DNA of 56,212 nt, from the NCBI GenBank assembly GCA_027487675.1, contig JAIYDD010000116.1, forward strand, positions 1 to 56,212, written 5' to 3'. Below, piece by piece: positions 34,372 through 41,986 of the stretch (within the stretch, counting starts at the first letter, position 1; each line of letters opens with the position of its first letter). The position numbers and the translations under genes were made by a program. Source of the DNA: Acetobacteraceae bacterium. GTDB lineage: Bacteria > Pseudomonadota > Alphaproteobacteria > Acetobacterales > Acetobacteraceae. The notes below the pieces were generated by a model. It was not told the origin of the DNA, did not search any database, and saw only the letters and a list, made by a program, of their open reading frames with translations.

Positions 34372-35262
34372 TCATCGCGACAACCCGCCGACCTGCGACA
34401 GCTCGGCGCGCGCTTCGGCGGCCGTCATCGGCTCCGCGCCGAGTTCGCGCAGCAGGCGCACGGCGCGCTCGACCAGCACGGTGTTGCTGACGGCGAGCTC
34501 GCCCCTGTCGAGGTAGATGTTGTCCTCGAGCCCGACGCGCACATGACCGCCCAGCAGCCAGGCCTGCAGCAGCATCGGGAATTCCATCCGCCCGATCGCG
34601 AAGGCCGCCCAGGGGTTTTGCGGCGGCAGGATCGACTTCGCGTAGTGGAGCGTCTGCGGGTCCCAATCAAAACCCCAGCGGATACCCATGCAGACCTGGA
34701 ACAGGCAGGGGCCCTTGAGCACGCCCTCGGCCATCAGCTGTTTTGCCAGCCCGACATCGCCGGAATCGAAGACTTCGAGTTCCGGTATGGTGCCGACCGA
34801 ATAGATCAGCTCCGCCATGCGCGCGACCGACCAGGGCGCGTTGATGACGACGGCGCTGCCCGACCACATGGTGTTGAGATCGAGCGTCGCGATCTCCGGC
34901 TTCAGCGCGACGATGTGCTCCACGCGCTTGTCGGGCGGCAGCAGCGTGCTGCCGGGCGCGGCCTCGCGCGGGTTGTCGCGGCTGGGCACGAAGCGGCCGC
35001 CGGGGCCGGTCGTCAGGTTGATCACCACATCGGTGCCGCTGCCGCGGATGCGGTCCACCACCTCGCGGTACAGGTCGAGCGACATGGAGGGCTTGCCCGT
35101 CTCCGGGTCGCGCACATGGATGTGGGCGACCGCGGCGCCGGCCTTCGCGGCCTCGATCGCCGCATCGGCGATCTGCTTCGGCGTGATCGGCAGATAGGGC
35201 GTCTGCTCCGGCGTGGTGATGTTGCCGGTGACCGCGCAGGTCAGGATGTACTTGCGCTTCAT
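34372..35262 (-). CDS. Beta-keto acid cleavage enzyme (BKACE, DUF849)
   Basis: A 296-residue TIM-barrel enzyme of the 3-keto-5-aminohexanoate cleavage (Kce) family. The Zn-binding pair His47/His49 lies in AHIHVRDPETGKPS, with the third ligand Glu in VRVGLEDN near residue 240 and INLTTGPGG on the barrel face. BKACE enzymes react a beta-keto acid with acetyl-CoA to give acetoacetate and a new acyl-CoA. Substrate class is set by residues I cannot assign. Overlap with the YciI gene is 4 bases. With a hydroxyquinol-type dioxygenase in the operon, 3-oxoadipate is an attractive substrate (inference). Confidence 0.9.
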   Translation of the reverse strand: MKRKYILTCAVTGNITTPEQTPYLPITPKQIADAAIEAAKAGAAVAHIHVRDPETGKPSMSLDLYREVVDRIRGSGTDVVINLTTGPGGRFVPSRDNPREAAPGSTLLPPDKRVEHIVALKPEIATLDLNTMWSGSAVVINAPWSVARMAELIYSVGTIPELEVFDSGDVGLAKQLMAEGVLKGPCLFQVCMGIRWGFDWDPQTLHYAKSILPPQNPWAAFAIGRMEFPMLLQAWLLGGHVRVGLEDNIYLDRGELAVSNTVLVERAVRLLRELGAEPMTAAEARAELSQVGGLSR

Positions 35263-35567
35263 GGCGTCGTTGCTCCGAAGGCCGGCTTGCCGCGCGTGAT
35301 GTCGAGGAAGCGGGAGACGATCACGCGCTCGAACAGCCCCGCCCGGGTGAAGGGATCGCCGGCCGAGAAGGCTTCCGCCGCCGCGCGGTCCGGCACCTCC
35401 ACGACGAAGACCGAACCCACCCGCGTCTCGCCGTCATCCGCCAGGATCGGGCCGGCGAGCCTGATATCGACGGGGCTGGCGCGCAGCCAGGCGCGGTGGT
35501 CGTCATACGCCGCGGCGCGGATCGGCGCGCCATCGGCACGGTCCGTGCAGTGGATCAGGAACAGCAT
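35259..35567 (-). CDS. YciI-family protein
   Basis: A 102-residue ferredoxin-like alpha+beta protein. It starts MLFLIHCTDR and has the family's His-Asp region (YDDHRAWL), GPILADDGETRVGSVFVVEV and DPFTRAGLFE, typical of YciI/YCII. Homologues include dehalogenase- and lactone-isomerase-like proteins in aromatic pathways. Here it sits between the dioxygenase and BKACE genes with overlaps at both ends, which points to a lactone- or muconate-handling step. The exact reaction is unknown. Confidence 0.85.
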   Translation of the reverse strand: MLFLIHCTDRADGAPIRAAAYDDHRAWLRASPVDIRLAGPILADDGETRVGSVFVVEVPDRAAAEAFSAGDPFTRAGLFERVIVSRFLDITRGKPAFGATTP

Positions 35568-36418
35568 CAGGAATCGGCCTTGGGCAGGCGGAATTCGTAG
35601 TGCAGCCGCGCCGCGCCGCCCGCCTGCTTCGCCGCATCCCAGTCGGTGACGAGGCTCGCCTTCACGCCGAACACCGCATCCTCGTGCAGGAAGGGGTCGC
35701 CATCCTTGAAGATGTGGGTGATCAGCTCGCGGTAGCCCGGCTTCTTGATCCAGAAATGCACATGCGTCGGCCGCATCGGGCCGCGGCCCATGGCGGAGAG
35801 CACGCGCCCCACCGGCCCGTCATGCGGCACCGGGTAGCTGGCCGGCATCACGGTGGGGAAGGCGACGACGCCGTCGGCGCCGGTGACGAAGCGGCCGCGC
35901 ATCGCGTGTTCCTCGCCATCGCCGATCTGGCTGTCGTAGAAGCCCTCCGGCGAGGTGTGCCACACATCCACCTGCGCGCCTTCCAGCGGCTTGCCGTCCT
36001 CGTCCGCGACCACGACGCGGACCTCAAGCGGCTCGCCCGCCACGCCGGGCGAGAGGTGCTGGCCGTTCTCCATCCGCGGCGGGTTTTCGCGGTGGAAGGG
36101 GCCGAGCACCGTCGTCTCGCTCACCGAGGCATGCGTGCGGTGCGCGATCGCGTCCACCAGCATCGACACGCCGAGCACGTCGGACAGCAGGATCACCTCC
36201 TGCCGCTTGTCGTCGCACCAGCGGCCGAGCTCGGTCAGGAAGGCGACGCCCTGTTCCCATTCCGTGGGCGTCAGTTCCACGTCCTTGACGAAGGCGTGGA
36301 CGTGGCGGATCAGCGACGCCATCACGATCCGCGTGCGCTCCGGCGCATCGGGCGCGATGCGCGCCAGCACGGCGTCCGTCAGGTTCTCGGTCGTGTAGGT
36401 GATGTGGCCGTCGGCCAT
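35567..36418 (-). CDS. Intradiol ring-cleavage dioxygenase, hydroxyquinol 1,2-dioxygenase-like
   Basis: A 283-residue Fe(III) dioxygenase. The N-terminal linker-helix domain contains ELTPTEWEQGVAFLTELG, CDDKRQE and LGVSMLVDAI, matching catechol/hydroxyquinol 1,2-dioxygenases. The four Fe ligands are visible: Tyr161 (GFYDS), Tyr195 (ASYPVP), His219 and His221 (PTHVHFW). ETTVLGPFHRENPP and THIFKDGDPFL fit the hydroxyquinol branch, which yields maleylacetate. ATG 36418 follows AAGGGG. Its stop overlaps the YciI start. Confidence 0.9.
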   Translation of the reverse strand: MADGHITYTTENLTDAVLARIAPDAPERTRIVMASLIRHVHAFVKDVELTPTEWEQGVAFLTELGRWCDDKRQEVILLSDVLGVSMLVDAIAHRTHASVSETTVLGPFHRENPPRMENGQHLSPGVAGEPLEVRVVVADEDGKPLEGAQVDVWHTSPEGFYDSQIGDGEEHAMRGRFVTGADGVVAFPTVMPASYPVPHDGPVGRVLSAMGRGPMRPTHVHFWIKKPGYRELITHIFKDGDPFLHEDAVFGVKASLVTDWDAAKQAGGAARLHYEFRLPKADS

Positions 36419-36432
36419 GGTGGCGATCCCCT

Positions 36433-37455
36433 TCAGCCCATGGTCAGCACGATGCGGCCGCGCGATCCCGCGGCCACGGTGGCGTAGGCCTCGCGCGCCG
36501 CGTCCAGCGGGAAGGCGTGCGCGATGGAAGGCGGCGGGAAGGCGCCGCTTTCGAAGCCCTGGCGCAGCACCTCCATCATCGGCGCGCAGGCGACGACGCC
36601 GCGCTTCAGGCTGTCCACGCCCATCATGCGGCATTCGCGGCGATAGAAGGGAATGGGCTCGAAGCCCGCGCGCTGGCCCGGCGTGCCGGAGATCAGCACG
36701 AGCCGCCCGCGGAAGCCCAGCGCATCGATCGCACCCTCGATCAGGTCGGGCCGGCCGACGCAATCGAGGGTCACGTCGGCGCCCTTGCCGCCCGTCATCT
36801 CCATCACGCGCGCGCCGAAGCCCGGCTGTTCCAGGTCGATCGCCTCGCCGGTCGCCAGCGCCGCCGGCGACCCGGCCACGGGCGCGCCGCGCAGCGCGGC
36901 GATCACGCGCGCGCCGCGGCCGCGCGCGATCGCGCAGGCCGCGCCGCCGACGCCACCGGAGGCGCCGATCACCACCAGCGTCTCGCCTTCCTGCAAGGCC
37001 GCGTAGTCCAGCCCGATCAGCGCGGTGACGTAGTTCACGCCGACCGAGGCCGCCTGCTCGAAGGTGAGGTTCGCCGGCTTGCGCGCCAGCGCCGCCACCG
37101 GCAGCCGCAGCCAGGCGCCATGCGTGCCGTCGCGCGTGAAGCCCACATCGCCGCCGGTGCCCCAGACCTCGGCGCCGATCCAGTCGGCGGGACCCGCCGC
37201 GACCACGCCCGCGAAGTCCCGCCCCGGTATGCGCGGCGGCACGGTCTGGCGCATGCGGCCGGCGACGTTCTTCACGTCCGACGGGTTGATCGAGGCGGCG
37301 CGGACCGCGACCAGCGCCTCCTCCGCGCCGATCGCGGGCGGGTCCTGCGCCACCACCTCCAGCACCTCCGGCCCGCCGAAGGCGGCGAAGCGAAGGGCGC
37401 GGCCAGGTGCCGCGCCCTGGGCCGGGCGCGCATCGGCGAGCGGCGCGTCGGTCAT
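36433..37455 (-). CDS. Quinone oxidoreductase-like MDR-family dehydrogenase
   Basis: A 340-residue member of the zinc-free quinone oxidoreductase branch of the medium-chain dehydrogenase/reductase superfamily. It shows INPSDVKNVAGRM, PRIPGRDFAGVV, the cofactor loop VVIGASGGVGGAACAIARGRGA and GADVTLDCVG. It lacks the catalytic zinc cysteine and the structural-zinc cysteine cluster. It is the first gene of the operon, starting 70 bases from the nearer LacI-type palindrome. It could reduce a quinone or an enoyl/maleylacetate-type intermediate with NADPH; that role is inference. Confidence 0.87.
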   Translation of the reverse strand: MTDAPLADARPAQGAAPGRALRFAAFGGPEVLEVVAQDPPAIGAEEALVAVRAASINPSDVKNVAGRMRQTVPPRIPGRDFAGVVAAGPADWIGAEVWGTGGDVGFTRDGTHGAWLRLPVAALARKPANLTFEQAASVGVNYVTALIGLDYAALQEGETLVVIGASGGVGGAACAIARGRGARVIAALRGAPVAGSPAALATGEAIDLEQPGFGARVMEMTGGKGADVTLDCVGRPDLIEGAIDALGFRGRLVLISGTPGQRAGFEPIPFYRRECRMMGVDSLKRGVVACAPMMEVLRQGFESGAFPPPSIAHAFPLDAAREAYATVAAGSRGRIVLTMG

Positions 37456-37524
37456 TCCCGGATGTCTCCTCGATCCCTCGGGGCCATGGTTAGCCCCGGC
37501 CGGGCGGGGCGTGCAAGCAAAATC

Positions 37525-37538
37525 TGCAAACGATTGCA
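37525..37538. promoter_or_regulatory. LacI-type operator 1
   Basis: TGCAAACGATTGCA has the LacI/GalR-type pattern: inverted TGCAA/TTGCA arms with a central CG flanked by A/T. It lies 70 bases upstream of the minus-strand operon start and 66 bases before the LacI gene. A likely target of the LacI protein encoded alongside. Confidence 0.75.
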
Positions 37539-37547
37539 CAGCCCCTT

Positions 37548-37561
37548 CGCAAACGGTTGCG
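37548..37561. promoter_or_regulatory. LacI-type operator 2
   Basis: CGCAAACGGTTGCG matches operator 1 in its core (GCAAACGrTTGC). Their centres are 23 bases apart, about two helix turns, so two dimers on one face or a tetramer could bridge them. It lies 43 bases before the LacI start codon and probably mediates autoregulation. Confidence 0.75.
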
Positions 37562-37603
37562 GAACGCCTCGCGCCGCACCGCCGCGCCGCGCTATGCTGC
37601 GCC

Positions 37604-38713
37604 ATGCCCCGCCGCGCGCCCGACGCCGCCACGACCCCGCCCGCGCGCGCCACCATCGGCGACGTCGCGCGCGAGGCCGGCGTCCACCCCTCCACCGTCT
37701 CCCGCGCCCTCAATCCCGCCACGCGATCGATGCTGAGCGAGGCGGTGGCGCTGCGCGTCGCGGACGCCGCGCAACGGCTCGGCTACCGCGCCTCCGCCCT
37801 GGCCGCCGGCCTGCGCACACGCCGCAGCCGCACCATCGCCATCCTGGTCCCCGACCTGGTCAACCCGATCTTCCCGCCGATCGTCCGCGCCGCCGAGATC
37901 CGGCTCGCCGAGGCCGGCTACGCCACGCTGGTCGCCAACACCGACAACGACCCGGCGCGCGAGGAATGGCTCGTCTCCCGCATGGCGGAACACCTGGTGG
38001 ACGGGCTGCTTCTCGCCTCCGTCGCGCAGGGCAGCTCGGCGCTGGCGCTCGCCGCGCGCTTCGCCATCCCGGCCGTGCTGGTCAACCGCCGCCTGCCCGG
38101 CAGCACCGCGCCCGCCGTCACCAACGACGACCGCGCCGGCATCGCGCTGGCCGTGCGCCACCTGCTCGACCTCGGCCACACGCGCATCGGGCATCTCGCC
38201 GGGCCGGCCGGCGTCTCCACCGCGACCGACCGGCGCGCCGGCTTCCGATCCGCCCTCCGCGCCGCGGGCATCGACCCCGCCACCGCACCCATCCTGGCCG
38301 CCGGCGCCTATTCCGCCCCCGCGGGCCTGGCGGCCACCACCGCGCTGCTTGACGCGCACCCCACCCTGACGGCGATCGTCTGCGCGAACGACATGCTCTG
38401 CCTCGGCGCCTACGACGCCATCGCGGCGCGCGGCCTGGCGGTGGGGCGCGACATCTCGGTCACCGGCTTCAACGACATGCCCTTCGTGGACCGAATCTGC
38501 CCGCCGCTCACCACCGTGCGCATCCAGCACGCGGAGATGGGCCGCAGCGCCGCCGAAATGCTGCTGGAGGAGATCACCAGGCCCGGCGGAACACGCCGCG
38601 ACCTGCGGCTGGGACCGACGCTGGTGGTGCGGGGGTCGTGCGCGGGTGGCCCGGGAAGGGCCCTGGGCGCAGCAGCGCCGCGCCCCCCGATACCCCACCC
38701 GCGAGGGGCCTGA
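37604..38713 (+). CDS. LacI-family transcriptional regulator
   Basis: A 369-residue repressor. The helix-turn-helix is DVAREAGVHPSTVSRAL near residues 20-36, followed by hinge GYRASALAAGLRTRRSRTI and a periplasmic-binding-type effector domain (VLVPDLVNPIFP, VNRRLPG, VTGFNDMPFVDR, PPLTTVRIQ). It is divergent from the aromatic operon with two matching palindromes between them, so it is the likely repressor and the effector is probably a pathway intermediate or a substrate captured from outside. The last about 25 residues (from GSCAGG) are low complexity, and the stop codon lies in a hairpin loop. Confidence 0.92.
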   Translation: MPRRAPDAATTPPARATIGDVAREAGVHPSTVSRALNPATRSMLSEAVALRVADAAQRLGYRASALAAGLRTRRSRTIAILVPDLVNPIFPPIVRAAEIRLAEAGYATLVANTDNDPAREEWLVSRMAEHLVDGLLLASVAQGSSALALAARFAIPAVLVNRRLPGSTAPAVTNDDRAGIALAVRHLLDLGHTRIGHLAGPAGVSTATDRRAGFRSALRAAGIDPATAPILAAGAYSAPAGLAATTALLDAHPTLTAIVCANDMLCLGAYDAIAARGLAVGRDISVTGFNDMPFVDRICPPLTTVRIQHAEMGRSAAEMLLEEITRPGGTRRDLRLGPTLVVRGSCAGGPGRALGAAAPRPPIPHPRGA

Positions 38714-38721
38714 GGCCCCTC
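38703..38721 (+). terminator. Hairpin overlapping the LacI stop codon
   Basis: GAGGGGCC/GGCCCCTC form a perfect 8-bp stem whose 3-base loop is the TGA stop codon itself (38711-38713). The base sequence after it is CGACCCCCTT. It may end the lacI transcript. Confidence 0.55.
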
Positions 38722-38736
38722 GACCCCCTTCTGTTG

Positions 38737-38811
38737 GTCGGTGTCCGAGGAGGGGGCCTCGAGGGCGCGCGCGTGGGGCGGTCACGTCCCGCCCCCTCCT
38801 CGGACACCGAC
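38737..38811. repeat. Inverted repeat with 21-bp perfect arms
   Basis: Arms at 38737-38757 and 38791-38811 are exact reverse complements (first arm begins GTCGGTGTCCGAGG) and enclose a 33-base loop. It lies between lacI and lolA, which converge. It would form a stable cruciform or RNA hairpin. It could be a terminator, a regulator site or a remnant element. Confidence 0.8.
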
Positions 38812-38828
38812 AAAACTCACGGCGGGGT

Positions 38829-38883
38829 CCGGGGGGCGCCACGCCCCCCGGCGGGAGGGTTCGGGAGGGCGGAGCCCTCCCGA
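38829..38883. terminator. Paired hairpins downstream of lolA
   Basis: Two perfect 10-bp hairpins stand side by side: CCGGGGGGCG/CGCCCCCCGG with CCA loop (38829-38851), and TCGGGAGGGC/GCCCTCCCGA with GGA loop (38861-38883). They lie 27 bases past the lolA stop and resemble the pair at 9804-9861, so they probably end lolA transcription. Confidence 0.6.
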
Positions 38884-38909
38884 GGGCCAACCTACGCCGA
38901 ACCAGCGCC

Positions 38910-39557
38910 CTACCGCGCGATCCCCTCCGCCTCCAGGAAGCGCGGGTCGTTGAAGTCGAACAGCCGGTTCTCCGGGCGGACCGAGGTGTCGGTCTCGTAC
39001 AATGTCACGCGGGTCTCGCGCCCCTGTGCGTCGAGCACCGCCCACTGCCGCAGTTCCAGCGGGTTCTCCTGGAACACCATGGTCAGCCGTCCTTCGGCCG
39101 AGGACGCGGTGCGGTGCAGCGACACGCGCAGGAAGCCACCGCTGCGTTCGGTGGCCGTCACGGTGACGTCGCCCGACAGCCGGATCTCCGATTGCAGCAG
39201 CAGCCCGAGCGGGGTGGAGCCGGCGGGCACGGTGGTCGGCGATCGCAGTTCCCGGTCGTACATCAGCACCTGGCCGCCCGAGGCGACCAGCAGCAGCGGC
39301 TCCGGCGGGTCGTAGTCGAAGCGCATGCGCCCGGGCCGGCTGACCAGGGCGGTGCCCTGCGCGGTGGCGCCATTGTGCGCCACCTGCAGGAAGCGGGCGC
39401 GGAAGGCGCGGATGCCGTTGAGATAGGCCTCCACGCGCGCCACCGCCGCCGCGTCGACGGGGGGGCGTGCGGCGGGCGCGGCCGGGCGCTGGCCCTGGCC
39501 GAGGGCGGGTGTCGCGGCGAGCGCGGCCGCGGCGCCAAGCAGGATGCGTCGCTTCAT
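38910..39557 (-). CDS. lolA: Outer-membrane lipoprotein carrier protein LolA
   Basis: A 215-residue periplasmic chaperone that shuttles lipoproteins from the LolCDE exporter to the outer membrane. Signal peptide MKRRILLGAAAALAATPALG is followed by a proline/alanine linker. The LolA core is VEAYLNGIRAFRARFLQV, then GTALVSRPGRMRFDYDPPEPLLLVASGGQVLMYDRE-type sequence, FRVSLHRT-like strands and a C-terminal LFDFNDPRF. In this genome, LolD-like ybbA at 29187 belongs to another system. LolA here is monocistronic and surrounded by hairpins. Confidence 0.88.
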   Translation of the reverse strand: MKRRILLGAAAALAATPALGQGQRPAAPAARPPVDAAAVARVEAYLNGIRAFRARFLQVAHNGATAQGTALVSRPGRMRFDYDPPEPLLLVASGGQVLMYDRELRSPTTVPAGSTPLGLLLQSEIRLSGDVTVTATERSGGFLRVSLHRTASSAEGRLTMVFQENPLELRQWAVLDAQGRETRVTLYETDTSVRPENRLFDFNDPRFLEAEGIAR

Positions 39558-39803
39558 GCCGCCTCAGATGGCCCATCCGGGTGGCCGCGGAAAGGCGGTG
39601 CCCGCCTTCCGGCCGCCGCGATCCGCCCCGCCGCGGGCTTCACGGCCGCTTAACCCTCGCGGCGCAGGATGGGCCGGCGCGGCCAGGATCGCCGCGGGAC
39701 CGCCGGCGCCAGCGCCGGCCACCTGGCCGCAGGACGCGCCGCGAGGCCGCTGGATCCCGAAGCCCTGGCCCGCAAGGCTGCGTGCCGCGCAGGACGCCCT
39801 CCG

Positions 39804-40076
39804 ATGCCCTTCGACCTGTTCGTCCATGCCGTGCCCGATTCCGGTCGCGATGGCCCGCCCGCACCGGCGCGGGCGGACCTCGTCGCGCTGGCCCTGGCGC
39901 GGCTGCCGCTGGCGCTGCGCCCTGCCGTCGCGCGCATCGAACTGGGGGAATTGCAGCGCTTCGTGAACATGGGCGTGCATTTCGACCGCGTCGCCTGGCG
40001 CGCGGTGTTCGGCGCCCCCGGCCTGCCGACGCAGCGCGGCGAGATCGTGCTGCATGACGGGCAGGTGGTGGATTGA
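39804..40076 (+). CDS. Hypothetical protein
   Basis: A 90-residue protein from ATG 39804, preceded by AGGA at a reasonable distance. The sequence MPFDLFVHAVPDSGRDG leads to an Ala/Leu-rich helical middle (LVALALARLPLALRPAVAR) and a C-terminal FVNMGVHFDRVAWRAVFG, then GEIVLHDGQVVD. No motif or membrane segment is recognised. The upstream in-frame ATG at 39669 adds Arg-rich low-complexity sequence and is judged unlikely. Codon use matches the neighbours. Confidence 0.4.
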   Translation: MPFDLFVHAVPDSGRDGPPAPARADLVALALARLPLALRPAVARIELGELQRFVNMGVHFDRVAWRAVFGAPGLPTQRGEIVLHDGQVVD

Positions 40077-40130
40077 GCGGTCCTCGGGCGCTGGGGACGC
40101 CGCCAACCGCGGACCCGATCCCGCGGCCGC

Positions 40131-40715
40131 TCAGCGCCCCTGCCGCGGCGCCTGCGGCACGGGCATGGCCGCGAAGCCCTCCGGCCGGCGGAACCGCGCC
40201 GGGTCCTGCGGCCCGTAGCTGACCGAGATCGCCTCCAGCCCGCCGCTGCGGCCCTGTTCGGTGCCCTCGGCGCGCAGCGCCACGCCATCCTCGGTCAGGC
40301 AGGCGCGCCCCTCCCCGCGGGCGTCGCGATGCAGCCAGACGGTGCAGGCCAGCCCGGCGACGCGGTCGGTGCCCAGCCGCGTCAGCCTGCCCTGCGTCCA
40401 GGGCGCGAACTGGCCCTGCGCCTGCGCCAGCGGGATCTCCATCAGCACCCGGGCCTGTTCCATGACCATGAAGCCGCGCTGGGCCGCATGGTCGGCGACG
40501 ATCCAGCCGAGCCCGGGCATGTCCATGCGCATCACCGGCCCCGCGGCGAGCCAGGCGATGCTGGCCTCGCGAAGCCCGGCCTGCGCCGCGGCCTCGCCGA
40601 TGAAGCGGTAGCTGACCGCCACGTCGCGCGTCGGGAAGATGCGCGGCTGGTCCTGCGCGGCGGCCGGCAGCGCCGCCAGCAGCAGCGCGAGCGCCGGCGC
40701 GCCGCGCGCCGTCAT
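40131..40715 (-). CDS. Secreted hypothetical protein
   Basis: A 194-residue protein with a clear signal peptide (ALALLLAALPAAAQD). The mature part has VAVSYRFIG, a Met-rich RMDMPGLGWIVADHAAQRGFMVMEQ segment and GLACTVWLHRD, a beta-rich pattern like the lipoprotein-carrier/DUF4412 fold, which I hold only weakly. It overlaps hemY by 4 bases, so it is translated with the heme/Mic60 block. Confidence 0.55.
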   Translation of the reverse strand: MTARGAPALALLLAALPAAAQDQPRIFPTRDVAVSYRFIGEAAAQAGLREASIAWLAAGPVMRMDMPGLGWIVADHAAQRGFMVMEQARVLMEIPLAQAQGQFAPWTQGRLTRLGTDRVAGLACTVWLHRDARGEGRACLTEDGVALRAEGTEQGRSGGLEAISVSYGPQDPARFRRPEGFAAMPVPQAPRQGR

Positions 40716-41983
40716 GCCGCCGGCACCGGCAGCGTCTGCGGCGCGGTCCAGGCGATGGTGCCCACCGACTGGCAGTTCGGGCAGACCGGGTCCCAGGCCG
40801 CGTGGTCCGTGCCGCAGGCCGAGCAGCGCCAGCGCGGCTCCGGCGCCGCGGTCGCCGCCGTGCGCAGCCAGCGCGCCTGGGCGGCGCGGCCGGCGGGCGT
40901 GTCGCCCTGCTCCACCTCCTCGAGGTCCGACAGCGCCAGGTAGGCGCGCCGGTCCGCCTTGCCCGAGCCCGCCAGCGCATCGAGTTCCTGCCGCGCGCGC
41001 CCCGTCAGCCCGGCTTCCAGCGCGGCGCGGCCGATCAGCAGCTGGCTTTCGGGGTGCGCCTTGTTGCCATGCACCAGCGTATCGGCGGCCTTCACGCGCT
41101 GCAGCGGATCGGTCTCCTCCGCCAGGTAGGCGGCGGCGAGGTCCGGGTGCGGCCGCGCCGCCCAGGCCTGTTCCAGCACGGTCCTGGCGCGCCGCGGGCT
41201 GCCCGCGGATTTCAGCCGCCGCGCATGCGCCAGCGCCGCCGGGGCGAAGCCGGCATCCGCCGCGAAGGCCTGGCGTTCCAGCTCGCCGGCCCGGGTCGCA
41301 TCCGTCTCCTGCGTCGAGGCGGCGAGCGCCAGCGCCGCCGTGCCGGCGCCGGGGGCGGAGAGGGCGAGGGCCTCCCGCCAGTCCCGCGTGCGCAGCGCCA
41401 GCGTCTCACGTTCCTGGCGCAGCCAGGCCGCACCCGGCTGCGCGGCCTCGGCTTCCCGCGCCAGGCGTTGGGCGGTCGGCCAGTCCTCGCGCTGGATCGC
41501 CTGGCGCAGCAGGCCGCGCAGGCCGAGGAAGCGCGAATCCTCGCGCGCCGCCAGCAGGCGGAAGGCGTCGGCGGCGGCGTCCTCGCGCCCCGCCAGCCGC
41601 TCGGCCTCGGCGGCCAGCAGCAGCACCTGCGGCTTGTCGCCCAGACGTTCGCGGGCGCGGCGCACCTCGAGCCGTGCCACGTCCGGCGTGCCGGCGGCCA
41701 GTGCCACCAGCGCCCGCGTCAGCGCCGCATCGCCCTCGCCGCGCCGCTTCGCCTCCTTGCGCGCGCGCAGCCGCGCCGGCAGCCGCCGCAGCCAGCCGAT
41801 GAGGCTCGCGACCAGCAGCAGCAACAGACAGAACACCGCGAAGGCCACGATCGCCAGCGGCAGCGCCACGACGATCTCGGTGTCGCCGGCGCGCAGCTGC
41901 ACGTCGCCGCCGAGGCGGGCCAGCCACAATATGCCGGCGACGCCGGCGGCCAGCGCGACGAGGTAGAGGATGGCCGTCCGCAT
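40712..41983 (-). CDS. hemY: HemY-like inner-membrane TPR protein
   Basis: A 423-residue protein with the HemY_N layout: two N-terminal transmembrane helices (residues about 4-22 and 40-66) separated by a short acidic loop, then TPR-type helical repeats through about residue 370. The tail contains CSAC and CPNC, a zinc-ribbon-like pair of motifs near residues 390-410. HemY has no proven enzyme activity and is encoded with heme genes across proteobacteria. Here it follows the Mic60-like gene by 3 bases. Confidence 0.85.
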   Translation of the reverse strand: MRTAILYLVALAAGVAGILWLARLGGDVQLRAGDTEIVVALPLAIVAFAVFCLLLLLVASLIGWLRRLPARLRARKEAKRRGEGDAALTRALVALAAGTPDVARLEVRRARERLGDKPQVLLLAAEAERLAGREDAAADAFRLLAAREDSRFLGLRGLLRQAIQREDWPTAQRLAREAEAAQPGAAWLRQERETLALRTRDWREALALSAPGAGTAALALAASTQETDATRAGELERQAFAADAGFAPAALAHARRLKSAGSPRRARTVLEQAWAARPHPDLAAAYLAEETDPLQRVKAADTLVHGNKAHPESQLLIGRAALEAGLTGRARQELDALAGSGKADRRAYLALSDLEEVEQGDTPAGRAAQARWLRTAATAAPEPRWRCSACGTDHAAWDPVCPNCQSVGTIAWTAPQTLPVPAA

Positions 41984-41986
41984 GGC

